This document shows, piece by piece, positions 18,299 through 27,191 of a stretch of DNA of 64,000 nt (positions are counted from its first letter, which is position 1; the number at the start of each line of letters is the position of its first letter). The stretch covers positions 2,852,001-2,916,000 of the forward strand of contig NZ_CP017713.1 of assembly GCF_002706425.1 (NCBI RefSeq), written 5' to 3'. The notes below the pieces were generated by a model, which saw nothing but the letters and a program-made list of their open reading frames with translations, was not told where the DNA came from and made no database searches. Source of the DNA: Loigolactobacillus coryniformis subsp. coryniformis KCTC 3167 = DSM 20001 (lineage in GTDB: Bacteria; Bacillota; Bacilli; Lactobacillales; Lactobacillaceae). The translations under genes and the position numbers were made by a program.

Positions 18299-19423
18299 AT
18301 GCAAAAAAAGAACGCTCTATTACTTAGCGCGACAACTTTACTTAGTGTAATTGGCGTTTCCGCTATCGCAACTAAAGCGGACGCGGCAACAGTCACAGTT
18401 AAAGCCAATGATACCGTTTGGGACTTTTCTCAAGAATACGGCGTCACGGTTGATCAAATCAAAACAGCGAACCAATTAAGTGGTGACAACCCAATTATTT
18501 TAATTGGACAAAAGTTGGAAATTCCAACCGATAATAATGCCACAACCAATACTTACAGCGCGGCGGCAACTCAAACCGTGCAACCAGATTGGAACAGCCA
18601 ATTAGCAGCACAGTCAGCCGCGACAGCTTCGGCCAACGCAGCTAGCCAGGCAGCAGCACAATCAGCTACTGACGCTGCTAATGCCGCTTTGCAGGCTGCT
18701 AACGAATCAGCAGCAGCGGCTTCAGCTCAAGCAGCTAGTGCAGTGGCACAGTCGGCAGCAACAGCCTCAGCTAACGCGGCATTTCAAGCTGCTAACGAAT
18801 CAGCGGCAGCGGCTTCAGCCCAAGCAGCTAGTGCAGTGGCACAATCGGCCGCAACGGCCTCAGCCAACGCAGCTAGTCTAGCAGCAACGCAAGCTGCTAA
18901 CGAATCAGCAGAAGCAGCTTCAGTCCAAGCAGCTAGTGCAGCAGCACAATCAGCTGCAACAGCTTCGGCCAATGCAGCTAGCCAAGCAGCGGCGGAATCA
19001 GCGACAGCAGCCAGCCAGGCAGCTGTGATCGCGTCAACGCAGGCAGCTAGTGCAGCAGCGCAATCGGCAGCGATCGCATCGAACCAAGCCGCTAGTCAGG
19101 CAGCGGCAGAATCAACAGCAGTAGCGACACAAACAGCAACAAGTAGCTCAGCTAGTACCAGCAGTAACACAACTACCGCTAGCGCTGACAGTAACTATAC
19201 ATTCACTTACTACAACGCAACACCAGATCAAGGTTGGGGTGACGCCAGCGCAACTGCTGATGGCACCAGTACCGCAACTGGCCGTGACGCTGATGGGTAT
19301 CTGATTGCCGCATCTGACAGCAGTATTCCATTTGGTACTCATATCCAAACACCGTATGGTGAAGCCGTTGTCCACGATCGTGGCGGCGCTGTTTCTGGAA
19401 ATCATATTGATGTATTGCAATAG
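18299..19423 (+). CDS. Secreted LysM protein with C-terminal 3D domain
   Basis: The 374-residue wall protein has a signal peptide ending ADAA, one LysM (VKANDTVWDFSQEYGVTVDQI...ILIGQKLEI, about 33-78), a 200-residue Ala-rich region built on repeats of 31-35 residues, and a C-terminal 3D domain (SDSSIPFGTHI...VHDRGGAVSGNHIDVLQ) holding the Asp residues that name it. 3D domains occur in peptidoglycan lytic enzymes and resuscitation factors. Its Ala/Ser linker resembles that of the autolysin at 3278. The preceding region has conventional GGAGG. Confidence 0.85.
   Translation: MQKKNALLLSATTLLSVIGVSAIATKADAATVTVKANDTVWDFSQEYGVTVDQIKTANQLSGDNPIILIGQKLEIPTDNNATTNTYSAAATQTVQPDWNSQLAAQSAATASANAASQAAAQSATDAANAALQAANESAAAASAQAASAVAQSAATASANAAFQAANESAAAASAQAASAVAQSAATASANAASLAATQAANESAEAASVQAASAAAQSAATASANAASQAAAESATAASQAAVIASTQAASAAAQSAAIASNQAASQAAAESTAVATQTATSSSASTSSNTTTASADSNYTFTYYNATPDQGWGDASATADGTSTATGRDADGYLIAASDSSIPFGTHIQTPYGEAVVHDRGGAVSGNHIDVLQ
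18697..18990 (+). repeat. Tandem repeats inside the 3D-domain protein
   Basis: GCTGCTAACGAATCAGC recurs at about 18695, 18788 and 18893 (intervals of 93 and 105 bp), each followed by sequence for AASAQAASAVAQSAATASANAA-like peptide. Repeat number probably varies between strains. Confidence 0.75.
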
Positions 19424-19430
19424 AAATGTG

Positions 19431-19457
19431 AAAATCGCCGGTAAGGCGATTTTTTTA
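19431..19457 (+). terminator. Terminator of the 3D-domain gene
   Basis: AAAATCGCC pairs with GGCGATTTT and runs into T's. Confidence 0.85.
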
Positions 19458-19469
19458 TTTACTTACCTT

Positions 19470-19497
19470 TTGACATATTCACAAACAGTGCTATATT
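19470..19497 (+). promoter_or_regulatory. Promoter of the serS leader
   Basis: TTGACA (19470-19475) and TATATT (19492-19497) with a 16-bp spacer. Confidence 0.8.
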
Positions 19498-19502
19498 GGA
19501 GT

Positions 19503-19738
19503 CGTAAATAATAATGCGATTATAGCAACTAGTAACCATTGGTAAACGTCCAGAAAATTAGCGGTAATGTGAGCTAATCGCTTACCAGTGGCGAATCCAC
19601 TGCTTAGCTTGACCTGTGAACAGATCACGGCGAGACGATATACTCAGAGTATTGTTGCATATTTGCAGCATAAAACTACGGGTGGTACCACGCTAATTAC
19701 GTCCCATAATCTTCAAAAGAAGATTATGGGATTTTTTG
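19503..19738 (+). promoter_or_regulatory. T-box leader of serS
   Basis: The T-box motif ACGGGTGGTACCACG is at about 19677-19691, followed by terminator CCCATAATCTTC/GAAGATTATGGG with TTTTTT. Stem I has AGTA, a helix CCATTGGTAA/TTACCAGTGG, and CGAATCCAC; TCC directly after GAA is a Ser codon, though the register differs by one base from the Tyr and Met leaders in this window. Confidence 0.85.
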
Positions 19739-19765
19739 TATTAAAAATAAAAAGGAGTCCTTATC

Positions 19766-21043
19766 ATGTTAAATCCAAAAATGATTCGCAAACAGCCTGA
19801 TTTAGTCAAAGAACGCTTAGCAACTCGAGGTATTGATCCAGCTGAAATCGATGAATATCGCAATCTCGACCAACAAAATCGTGCTGCGATCACAAAGGCT
19901 GAAGCCATGAAAAAAGAAAAGAATCAGCTGACGGCTAAAATTAAAGCTGCTGATCCAAAATCAGCAGCTGGGCAAGCTTTGATCAAACAAGTTAAACAAT
20001 TAAACCAAGCTATTCATGACATTGAAGCCCAACAAGAAAAAGGCGCGGAACGCTTGCAGCATATCGCAGTGCGCCTACCTAATATCCCCGCTGCTGACTT
20101 ACCAGTCGGTCCTGATGAAGCTAGCGACACCGAAGTGCGCAAATGGGGTACGATTCCAGAGTTTTCTTTCACACCGAAAGCACACTGGGAAATTGGTGAA
20201 CAACTTGGTCTGCTTGACTTTGATCGTGCGGCTAAAGTTTCCGGCGCTCGGTTCGTCTATTACAAAAATGCCGGTGCGCAGTTAGAGCGTGCAGTATACA
20301 ATTTTATGCTTGATCTGCATACACGGGAACAAGGCTATCAGGAAGTTATTCCTCCTTATTTAGTTACTGGTAAAACCATGTTTGGCACCGGTCAATTCCC
20401 TAAGTTTAAAGAAGACGTCTATACTGTGGAAGCAACTGGGATGACATTGATTCCCACCGCTGAAGTGCCGTTGACCAACTATTATGCTAACGAAATTCTG
20501 GATGAAGCTGATTTACCGATCTATTTCACTGCTCTCACTCCATGCTTCCGTTCTGAAGCTGGCAGTGCCGGCCGTGACACTCGTGGTTTGATCCGCATGC
20601 ATCAATTCCATAAAGTTGAAATGGTTAAATTCAGTAAACCAGAAAACTCTTACGCTGAACTAGAAAAGTTGACCCAAAATGCTGCTGAGGTTTTGGAAAG
20701 ATTAGGTCTGGCCTACCATGTAATTACACTGTCTACTGGTGACATCGGCTTTTCTGCCGCTAAAACTTATGATGTAGAAGTTTGGATGCCACAGCAACAT
20801 ATTTATCGTGAAATCAGTTCTTGCTCTAATTGCTTAGATTTCCAGGCACGGCGCGCAATGATTCGTTATCGTAAAGCCGATGGCAGCGTGGAATATGTGC
20901 ACACGCTAAATGGCTCCGGCTTAGCTGTCGGTCGTACCGTTGCCGCAATTCTAGAGAATTATCAACAGGCTGACGGTAGTGTGAAGGTTCCTGAAGCATT
21001 ACAGCCTTATATGCATGGCTTAAAAGTAATTACTAAATCATAA
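19766..21043 (+). CDS. serS: Seryl-tRNA synthetase
   Basis: The 425-residue class II enzyme charges tRNA-Ser and supplies the precursor for selenocysteine-free serine decoding here. The N-terminal half forms the long antiparallel coiled coil that grips the tRNA long arm (residues about 30-105). Motif 2 is [25 protein letters not shown] and motif 3 is [23 protein letters not shown] 19766 follows AAAGGAG. Length is normal. It is regulated by the upstream T-box. Confidence 0.97.
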   Translation: MLNPKMIRKQPDLVKERLATRGIDPAEIDEYRNLDQQNRAAITKAEAMKKEKNQLTAKIKAADPKSAAGQALIKQVKQLNQAIHDIEAQQEKGAERLQHIAVRLPNIPAADLPVGPDEASDTEVRKWGTIPEFSFTPKAHWEIGEQLGLLDFDRAAKVSGARFVYYKNAGAQLERAVYNFMLDLHTREQGYQEVIPPYLVTGKTMFGTGQFPKFKEDVYTVEATGMTLIPTAEVPLTNYYANEILDEADLPIYFTALTPCFRSEAGSAGRDTRGLIRMHQFHKVEMVKFSKPENSYAELEKLTQNAAEVLERLGLAYHVITLSTGDIGFSAAKTYDVEVWMPQQHIYREISSCSNCLDFQARRAMIRYRKADGSVEYVHTLNGSGLAVGRTVAAILENYQQADGSVKVPEALQPYMHGLKVITKS

Positions 21044-21050
21044 GGTTATT

Positions 21051-21079
21051 AAAAAAGTCCGCTAAGCGCGGACTTTTTT
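21051..21079. terminator. Shared terminator of serS and the convergent efflux gene
   Basis: AAAAAAGTCCGC pairs with GCGGACTTTTTT. The hairpin overlaps the last codons and stop of the minus-strand transporter gene. Confidence 0.85.
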
Positions 21080-22453
21080 CGTATCACGTAACATAAATGC
21101 CAACACTAACCCACACAACTCCACTATCAAGAAGGTTAAGAAAACCGCACGATAACCGCCAATTTGTGCCTGACTGATATCGACGCCGCGATTTTGTAAT
21201 GCGTGGGTGGCGTTAGCTAAAATCAACGTCGCTACAGCCACGCCGGCTGAGCCTAAAATCTGCCGTACCGTGGTGATTACCGCGGTACCATGCGCAATTA
21301 ACTGATCAGGCAAGGCGTTAGCCCCTAGCGTGACCGCTGGCATCATAACGAAGGCATTGCCACCTTCGATCAGCGCTGCTAGTATCATCATTAACCCTAA
21401 ATTCATATGAGCGGCAAAAAGCGTTAGGATCAGCCAACCAAGACAGATCAATAACATCCCCGTTAGCATCACCCGTTTAAAGCCGAAACGATCGGCTAAT
21501 TTACCGGTCAACGGATTGAGAATACTCAAGACTACCGCACCGGGAACCAAAGCGAGGCCAGAAATAAAGGGTGAGACGCCCAAGACTTTTTGGTAATAAA
21601 GTGGAAAAATAATCGTGACGACGATTAAGGCAATATACGAGATCGCGGTTAGTAAAACCGCTAAGTCATAATTAAACGTTTTTAACACCCGTAGTTCTAG
21701 CAGCGGTTGTGTCAGTTGGAATTGCCGCCAAACGAAAAAGGCTAGTGCTACTAAACTTAAAACAAGTAGCGCAAAATTAAAGGCCCAGTTACCAGCCTGG
21801 CCGATCTGATTGACCACATACAGCACACCAATAACACCTACTGAGCAAATGATCGAAATAAAATCAATACTAGACGGTGCCAATGTCATCACACTTTTGA
21901 TCGTAAATAGGCTGGCGATAAAAACTAAGGTAATAATGACTAAGAATACAACGAATAAACCTTGCCAAGTCGTAAAACGGAGCACGATCCCAGAAATAAT
22001 CGGCCCTACCGCTAATGCAGACCCCATGACTAAACCAGCAACACCCATGGTACTACCACGTTTAGTTTCTGGCGTGATCGTCAGCATAACCGACTGATAA
22101 GCTGGAAACAGTACCCCAACCGCGATGGCCTCCAACATTCGCCCAGTCATCATCATGACAAAATTTGGCGCTAATAAAATAATTAAAGTTCCCACATCAA
22201 AAATCACTAAAATGCCTAAAAATAAGCGTTTAAAGGGGATATTCTTTAATAGCCAAGGACTAACGGGCATCATGACGCACATCACCAACATAAAGCCAGT
22301 GGTCAACCATTGGATCGTTGCTGCCGGTAAATTGAAATACTGCATCAGCGTTGGGTACGCTGTTGACAGTGAAGATTGACTGATCGACATCGTGAAGGTG
22401 CCGGCTAATAAGACTGCGATAAACCAAAAACGTTGCGTTTGCTTTGTTTGCAC
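21062..22453 (-). CDS. MFS drug efflux transporter, DHA2 family
   Basis: The 463-residue integral membrane protein has about 14 hydrophobic segments and the DHA2 (EmrB/QacA) hallmarks: motif C-like GSALAVGPIISG after helix 5 and a GRMLEAIAVGVLFPAYQ segment. It probably exports cationic drugs or other small hydrophobic compounds by proton antiport. The start is GTG 22453 behind GGAGGAATTTCTC; longer in-frame starts lie in sequence without a ribosome binding site. It follows two VIT genes on the same strand but with a 65-bp gap. Confidence 0.88.
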   Translation of the reverse strand: MQTKQTQRFWFIAVLLAGTFTMSISQSSLSTAYPTLMQYFNLPAATIQWLTTGFMLVMCVMMPVSPWLLKNIPFKRLFLGILVIFDVGTLIILLAPNFVMMMTGRMLEAIAVGVLFPAYQSVMLTITPETKRGSTMGVAGLVMGSALAVGPIISGIVLRFTTWQGLFVVFLVIITLVFIASLFTIKSVMTLAPSSIDFISIICSVGVIGVLYVVNQIGQAGNWAFNFALLVLSLVALAFFVWRQFQLTQPLLELRVLKTFNYDLAVLLTAISYIALIVVTIIFPLYYQKVLGVSPFISGLALVPGAVVLSILNPLTGKLADRFGFKRVMLTGMLLICLGWLILTLFAAHMNLGLMMILAALIEGGNAFVMMPAVTLGANALPDQLIAHGTAVITTVRQILGSAGVAVATLILANATHALQNRGVDISQAQIGGYRAVFLTFLIVELCGLVLAFMLRDTKKVRA

Positions 22454-22517
22454 GAGAAATTCCTCCAATAAATTAAAAACAGCTGCGCGTGGACGCAGCC
22501 GCTCGTTGTCATACTGC

Positions 22518-23222
22518 CTACATCCATTGACCGATGTAGTAATGAATAAACATGGTAATGATCCCAACTAATATATTCCGAATAATTGCTGTTTTGACTA
22601 GACCATCACCTAACTTGGCACTGAGGAAACCAGTTAGGGCAACTGACAATGTGACTGCAGCGATAGTACTAGGCCACGCCCACGCTGCCGGTGCTAACGT
22701 CATCGCAACCAATGGGAAAAGTCCCCCCGATGCTGCTGCGACCAGCGATGAAAAAGCCGCCTGCCAAGGACTCATGTAGTGGCCGAGCTCCAAATCATAC
22801 TTAACTCGGATCACAGTACCCAACGCGTCTTTTTCCATCAAGGCCTGTGCGATCTCAGTTGCCGTAGCTGTTGTCACCCCACGCGCCTGATAGTACGCTA
22901 TAACATTGGCTAACTCAGCCGCAAAATTTGACTCCAATAGCGCTGCTTCTTTGGCTACTACCGCTTTTTCCGTATCCTTTTGCGAACTGACTGAAGCATA
23001 TTCGCCTGAAGCCATGGAAAATGCACAGGCCAGCAGATCCGCTAAACCAGCAATAAAAATCGTGAAGTGATTGGTTGTTGCGGCCGCGACACTGAATAGT
23101 ACGCCAACCACGGTTAAAATACCATCATTGGCCCCCAGAACGCCAGCTCGCAAGGTATTTGAGCGTTCGGCCATAGTCATTTTGCGTTTTGGTGCTACAG
23201 TTGGTTTAATCACTTTCATCAT
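22518..23222 (-). CDS. VIT1/CCC1-family metal transporter (second copy)
   Basis: The 234-residue membrane protein has the family pattern LRAGVLGANDGILTVVGVLFSVAAA, then ASGEYASVSSQKDTEKA, a cytoplasmic loop with Glu residues, and three C-terminal helices. VIT/CCC1 proteins move ferrous iron or manganese out of the cytoplasm. It starts 23 bp after the first VIT gene and is probably cotranscribed under a PerR-box-like site. The two copies differ considerably, so this is an old duplication. Confidence 0.88.
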   Translation of the reverse strand: MMKVIKPTVAPKRKMTMAERSNTLRAGVLGANDGILTVVGVLFSVAAATTNHFTIFIAGLADLLACAFSMASGEYASVSSQKDTEKAVVAKEAALLESNFAAELANVIAYYQARGVTTATATEIAQALMEKDALGTVIRVKYDLELGHYMSPWQAAFSSLVAAASGGLFPLVAMTLAPAAWAWPSTIAAVTLSVALTGFLSAKLGDGLVKTAIIRNILVGIITMFIHYYIGQWM

Positions 23223-23245
23223 GTTTCAAGGCCTCCTCGACTAAA

Positions 23246-23935
23246 CTAATGGGCGAACAAACTACCAATAACATAGGTGACGATCATCGTTAGTAACCCA
23301 GAAATAACGTTCCGCAGCACGGCGCGGCCACGATTGGCGTTGCCTAAAGCTGCCGCCGTATACCCAGTGATGATTAACGCCACGATGACTGCAGCAACCG
23401 TTGCGACTACTTTGATCGCTGGCGGGAAAAATGTGATCGAAACTAACGGTAAAATCGACCCCGTAGGAAAAGCAATCATTGAAGCAAATGCCGCTGCGTA
23501 AGCACTTGTCTGCTCCCGGGGATTAAAACCATAACGTTCACGGACTGCAGTGTACAAACCATCCTTTTGCAGCATCTCGTGAGTTGCTTTTTCCGCTAAC
23601 TTGGCTGGGATACCAGTTTGCATATATTTATGTTGGATAAAATCAAACTCATCTTGGTAGTGGTCGTCGAGCACCGCCGACTCTTTTTCGATTGCCCGCC
23701 GCTCTGAATCACGCTGCGTATTAACTGAAACATACTCACCCATTGCCATGGAAACAGTCCCAGCCAACATCCCCGCGATCCCAGCTAGAAAAATCGCATT
23801 GCTATTGCTAGTAGCACCGGCGACCCCGATAACGATCCCAGCGATTGATAAGATACCATCGTTAGCGCCCATAACACTAGCCCGCATCACATTGATTTTT
23901 TCGGCCAATGAACGTTTCTTCTTCGCACGCTCCAT
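23246..23935 (-). CDS. VIT1/CCC1-family metal transporter (first copy)
   Basis: The 229-residue protein has the same layout as its neighbour: INVMRASVMGANDGILSIAGIVIGVAGA, then AMGEYVSVNTQRDSERRA, a Glu/Gln/His-rich cytoplasmic loop, and five predicted membrane helices in total. ATG 23935 follows AGAGAGGG. First gene of a two-gene operon divergent from perR; the PerR-box-like site at 24042 lies about 110 bp upstream of the start. Confidence 0.88.
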   Translation of the reverse strand: MERAKKKRSLAEKINVMRASVMGANDGILSIAGIVIGVAGATSNSNAIFLAGIAGMLAGTVSMAMGEYVSVNTQRDSERRAIEKESAVLDDHYQDEFDFIQHKYMQTGIPAKLAEKATHEMLQKDGLYTAVRERYGFNPREQTSAYAAAFASMIAFPTGSILPLVSITFFPPAIKVVATVAAVIVALIITGYTAAALGNANRGRAVLRNVISGLLTMIVTYVIGSLFAH

Positions 23936-24041
23936 ATTATAACCCTCTCTACTCCACATATAGTGGTTAATTTTTAACATTGCGACTGGGAATCATGTTT
24001 GTTTTGTACATAAGTAGCATGAATCTCATTTATCTTTTAAT

Positions 24042-24056
24042 TTAGAATCATTCTTA
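24042..24056. promoter_or_regulatory. PerR-box-like operator, VIT side
   Basis: TTAGAATCATTCTTA is a 7-1-7 inverted repeat matching the Per box TTATAATNATTATAA at most positions. Confidence 0.65.
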
Positions 24057-24177
24057 TTTGTTATCAAATAAATTATAATTTTAATTCTTTTAAAAGTAAA
24101 GTCATTTTCACCTTTTTCTAATAAAGCTTGATAATACGCTAATTGAAAACTTTTTTCAGTTCGGATGGTGTTTTAAC

Positions 24178-24192
24178 TTGGAATCATTCTAA
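24178..24192. promoter_or_regulatory. PerR-box-like operator, perR side
   Basis: TTGGAATCATTCTAA has the same GAATCATTC core as the site at 24042 and lies 88 bp upstream of perR, suggesting autoregulation. Confidence 0.65.
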
Positions 24193-24279
24193 AAAAGTGG
24201 TTTAATATAGTTGTTAAAAAATAAAACATTTAAATACGTAGTCTCTTTTACAATTTACTTTTAGGAAGGATGACCGCTT

Positions 24280-24747
24280 GTGACTACTGATGTTACAGAT
24301 CAAACACTGCAAGTATTGAAAGATCACGGTTTACGGGTCACACCGCAACGCCACATTATACTTTCGTACCTGGCCAGCCATCACAATCATCCATCAGTTG
24401 AAATGATCCGGGTGGCGCTAAGCAGAAAGCTGCCAAACTTAGGTGCGGCAACAATTTATAACACATTAAATACGTTTGTTGATCTAGGAATTGTCGTTGA
24501 GTTACAAAATGGTGATGGTAGCACGCATTACGACTACTTCGGCACACCACATTATCATGCAATTTGTACCAATTGTGGACGGATCACTGACGTCACTTAC
24601 CCCGATTTCAGTCAAGTTGAACGTAAACTAGAAGCCAAAACGGCTGAACTCACCGGCTATTTAATTTCCGGTAACCATATGGAAGTTTATGGTTTATGTC
24701 CCGATTGTCAAAAAAAATTACGCGTCAACAAAGAAAATATTAAATAG
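24280..24747 (+). CDS. perR: Peroxide-responsive repressor PerR
   Basis: The 155-residue Fur-family regulator carries all five metal ligands of Bacillus subtilis PerR at the same residue numbers: His37, Asp85, His91, His93 and Asp104. Two CxxC pairs (CTNC at 96-99 and CPDC near 136) form the structural zinc site. Oxidation of His37 or His91 by peroxide is expected to release it from DNA. The start is GTG 24280 behind AGGAAGG. It is divergent from the VIT operon with two PerR-box-like sites between, linking peroxide sensing to iron or manganese export. Confidence 0.93.
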   Translation: MTTDVTDQTLQVLKDHGLRVTPQRHIILSYLASHHNHPSVEMIRVALSRKLPNLGAATIYNTLNTFVDLGIVVELQNGDGSTHYDYFGTPHYHAICTNCGRITDVTYPDFSQVERKLEAKTAELTGYLISGNHMEVYGLCPDCQKKLRVNKENIK

Positions 24748-24756
24748 AAACGTGGT

Positions 24757-24797
24757 ACAAAAAGCTTGTCAGCAAAATATTGTTGGCAAGCTTTTTG
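24757..24797 (+). terminator. Terminator of perR
   Basis: AAAAAGCTTG pairs with CAAGCTTTTT, with an internal imperfect helix. Confidence 0.8.
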
Positions 24798-24935
24798 CGT
24801 GGTTGTTGATCCCTTATTTTTAATCCCATATCGTTAAAAAAATTATCCAACACGTTCATCTTCTTATACGTAAAGCCCATTAGTACCAGTATTTTAACCG
24901 GTTAAAAAAATAAATTAAAATAGTTGAGTTATTGC

Positions 24936-24964
24936 TTGCAATCGCTTACAGATAATGCTATATT
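24936..24964 (+). promoter_or_regulatory. Promoter of the large structured RNA
   Basis: TTGCAA (24936-24941) and TATATT (24959-24964) are separated by 17 bp, with GTGGAAAGG at the expected start near 24970. Confidence 0.8.
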
Positions 24965-24969
24965 ATGAG

Positions 24970-25493
24970 TGTGGAAAGGATAAGACCTGACCAGTAGTAA
25001 AGGCTCCTCGGTCTCCGGCAGACCACCAAGACATGAAATGGCGGTCGTTGGTAACATTTTAAGTATTATGGATCTAAGTACCATTTAGAAACATTTAAGT
25101 CTTCGGCAGACCACCAAGACACACGATGGCGGTCGTAGGCAACACTTAATTGTTCCAAAGTTCTATCAAATCAACGTTGTGAAACGTCGGATCAACAAGT
25201 AGCAAATTCTTTCTGGAGGTGTATGTCGCATAGCAGGCATAACCACAGTTCCAACGCTCCTGGTGCTTCGCTGAAACCTAGTTTGAGGGTCTTGAATCCT
25301 ATCATTAGATAGGTACGACCATACAGATGTAGAAAATTAATAAACAGGTAAGCTAGAAGTTCACCGTATGCGTAAAACTTAATATGAAGGTGTCTAGATA
25401 TTCAAAAATCTCTGTACGACCAAAGTAGTTTAGGTCAGGCATTTTCCATGATTCGTTAGACTTCAAGACTGAGGAGACTTGAAGTCTATTTTT
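24970..25493 (+). ncRNA. Large structured non-coding RNA, about 520 nt
   Basis: A free-standing transcription unit with sigma-A promoter and intrinsic terminator and no credible reading frame. The 5' end CCTGACC (about 24986) pairs with GGTCAGG (about 25434), closing the whole molecule. Two copies of a hairpin GACC-A-CCA-AGACA(n)-TGG-C-GGTC lie at about 25020 and 25101, each preceded by CGGCA and followed by GG-AACA. GTACGACCA also occurs twice (25312 and 25417). Size, closing stem and duplicated hairpins recall the ornate phage-associated RNAs ROOL and GOLLD found in Lactobacillales; ROOL is the closest in length. Identity needs a covariance search. Confidence 0.7.
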
Positions 25494-25494
25494 G
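25458..25494 (+). terminator. Terminator of the large structured RNA
   Basis: AGACTTCAAG pairs perfectly with CTTGAAGTCT around a 10-nt loop, followed by ATTTTT. Confidence 0.88.
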
Positions 25495-25652
25495 TGGTTT
25501 CTACACTACTGCTGGCTATTTCAGTTTTAAGTTAAGTGAAATTTGTTACTCTAAATGATCGAACGTTACTTTGGATGTAAGCTGATTCCTGAGACAACTT
25601 TTAAGAGAGGGTATAATGAATAAATCATCTCTCAAAAGGAAGGAATTTTTAC

Positions 25653-26792
25653 ATGCCAACTCGTTACGACAAAGAATTCAAACAAAAACCTATATAAGCA
25701 AGGCGAATCAGCTGCCCAACTGGCCAGAGAATATGGCATTGGCTATTCAACAGTTCATAAGTGGATCCAGGGCCAGGCCAAAACTCAATCCGGTAAATCG
25801 CCAGACGAAATCAAAGCGATGGAAAAGCGACTGGCTTCGCTGTCTGAGGAGAACGAAATCCTAAAAAAAGCCCTGGGCTTCCTTGCGCAGAAGTAACCAA
25901 TATCTTTGATTACATTCACCAAGAAAGCCATCACCACCAGGTAACCAAGATGTGCCGAATCCTCGGTGTTTCCAGAGCTCAGTATTATCGTTATCGATCC
26001 CCCAAACCTTCAAAACGCCGGGCCGAAGATGCGGGCTTGAAACAACGGATTCTGCGGATCTTTGCGGAATTTAAGCAGCGATACGGTGTTATGAAGATCC
26101 ACCATGAATTGAATCTGGAACTTCAACCACTGCAGCTTCGGTGCAGTCCACGACGGATTTCCCGGCTCATGAAGGAACTGGATATCCACTCCGTTACCGT
26201 CAATAAGTGGAAAGCGGCTTCGGCTTCCAAAACCAAGGTTGAACAGCGTCCCAACTTGCTTAAGCAGGATTTCTCGACCACTGGTTTAAATCAAAAATGG
26301 ACCGCTGATATGACCTATATTCAAACGAAGCGTAATGGCTGGTGTTACTTATCAACCATCATGGACCTGCACTCACGACGGATTATCGGCTATTCGTTCT
26401 CAAAAAAGATGGCTACTGATTTAGTCTTAAAGACCCTTGAAAGCGCGGTTAAAAATCGAACCATTACTGGGGACCTGATTATCCATACGGATTTAGGATC
26501 ACAGTATACCAGCGATGATTACAATCAACGTTTAACTGAGCTACATATCCGCCACTCATACAGCCGTAAGGGTTGTCCGTATGATAATGCGCCAATGGAA
26601 TCCTTTCACGCTTCCCTCAAAAAGGAATGTGTTTATCCAGTGCCGGTCTTTGAAGATTATGAAACTGCCGCTGCCGTCCTTTTTGAATAGGTGCATGCTT
26701 TCTACAATAGGAAGAGCATTCATAGTTCACTGGGCTACCAGACCCCCTTACAAGTTGAAATTGCAACACTTACGAGCCAAATGGCCGCCTGA
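25653..26792 (+). pseudogene. IS3-family (IS150 group) transposase genes, broken
   Basis: OrfA begins MPTRYDKEFKQ at 25653 but reaches a stop within a few codons; a small deletion has lost codons and shifted the frame, after which YKQGESAAQLAREYGIGYS and the helix-turn-helix and leucine-zipper (EENEILKKALGF) can be read in another frame to 25895. OrfB (about 25895-26792) has the rve integrase core with DMTYI, HTDLGSQYTS and E in PMESFHASLKKE, but a TAG at 26688-26690 replaces the conserved Tyr of FEYVHAFYN. Two independent lesions make the element dead. Its exact ends were not found. Confidence 0.85.
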
Positions 26793-27191
26793 TTTAATGC
26801 TTTCCAGGGTTCAAATAAGTTATTAATCGCGATTAATGATTTATTTGAGCTGTGGAAGGTAAACGCGGTTCTGAATGTCTCTTAAAATCTGTCTCAAATA
26901 TTGACTTCAATCCACTGGCTATCAAACACCCAAAGAGCTTTTCTCCGCTGCTTCCGCCGGTTAAGTTAAGTCCATAAAATATGAATATTAATGAAAATAC
27001 TGATTTAATAGGATTTATCGTGTGGCTAATTTGTTCTTGCAATTTGGGCCCAAAAAATATATAATATACGCGGAGATTGAAAGAGGTCTCTATGTGATGG
27101 ATATTCTCCAATTCAGCAGAGTCCAATTGATCCACCACATTAAGGCTCTGCTTCATAGCAACTAACAGTCGTTTATAAGGGGGAAAATATT
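26793..27191. other. Intergenic region before the WxL gene
   Basis: It contains a palindrome at about 26816-26845 (AAATAAGTTATTAATCG and its mirror), possibly an IS end or terminator, and the WxL promoter. A reading frame on the minus strand here overlaps that promoter and shows no coding features. Confidence 0.5.
27037..27065 (+). promoter_or_regulatory. Promoter of the WxL gene
   Basis: TTGCAA (27037-27042) and TATAAT (27060-27065) with a 17-bp spacer; the leader is about 120 nt. Confidence 0.8.

Noticed and set aside
25000-25150. CRISPR array, suggested by two near-identical 20-nt repeats with GACCACCAAGACA
   Set aside because: Only two copies, each self-complementary and part of a larger closed RNA fold; no further repeats and no cas genes.
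26833-27156. 107-codon frame on the minus strand before the WxL gene
   Set aside because: It overlaps the strong WxL promoter, lacks a ribosome binding site and has no recognisable features.
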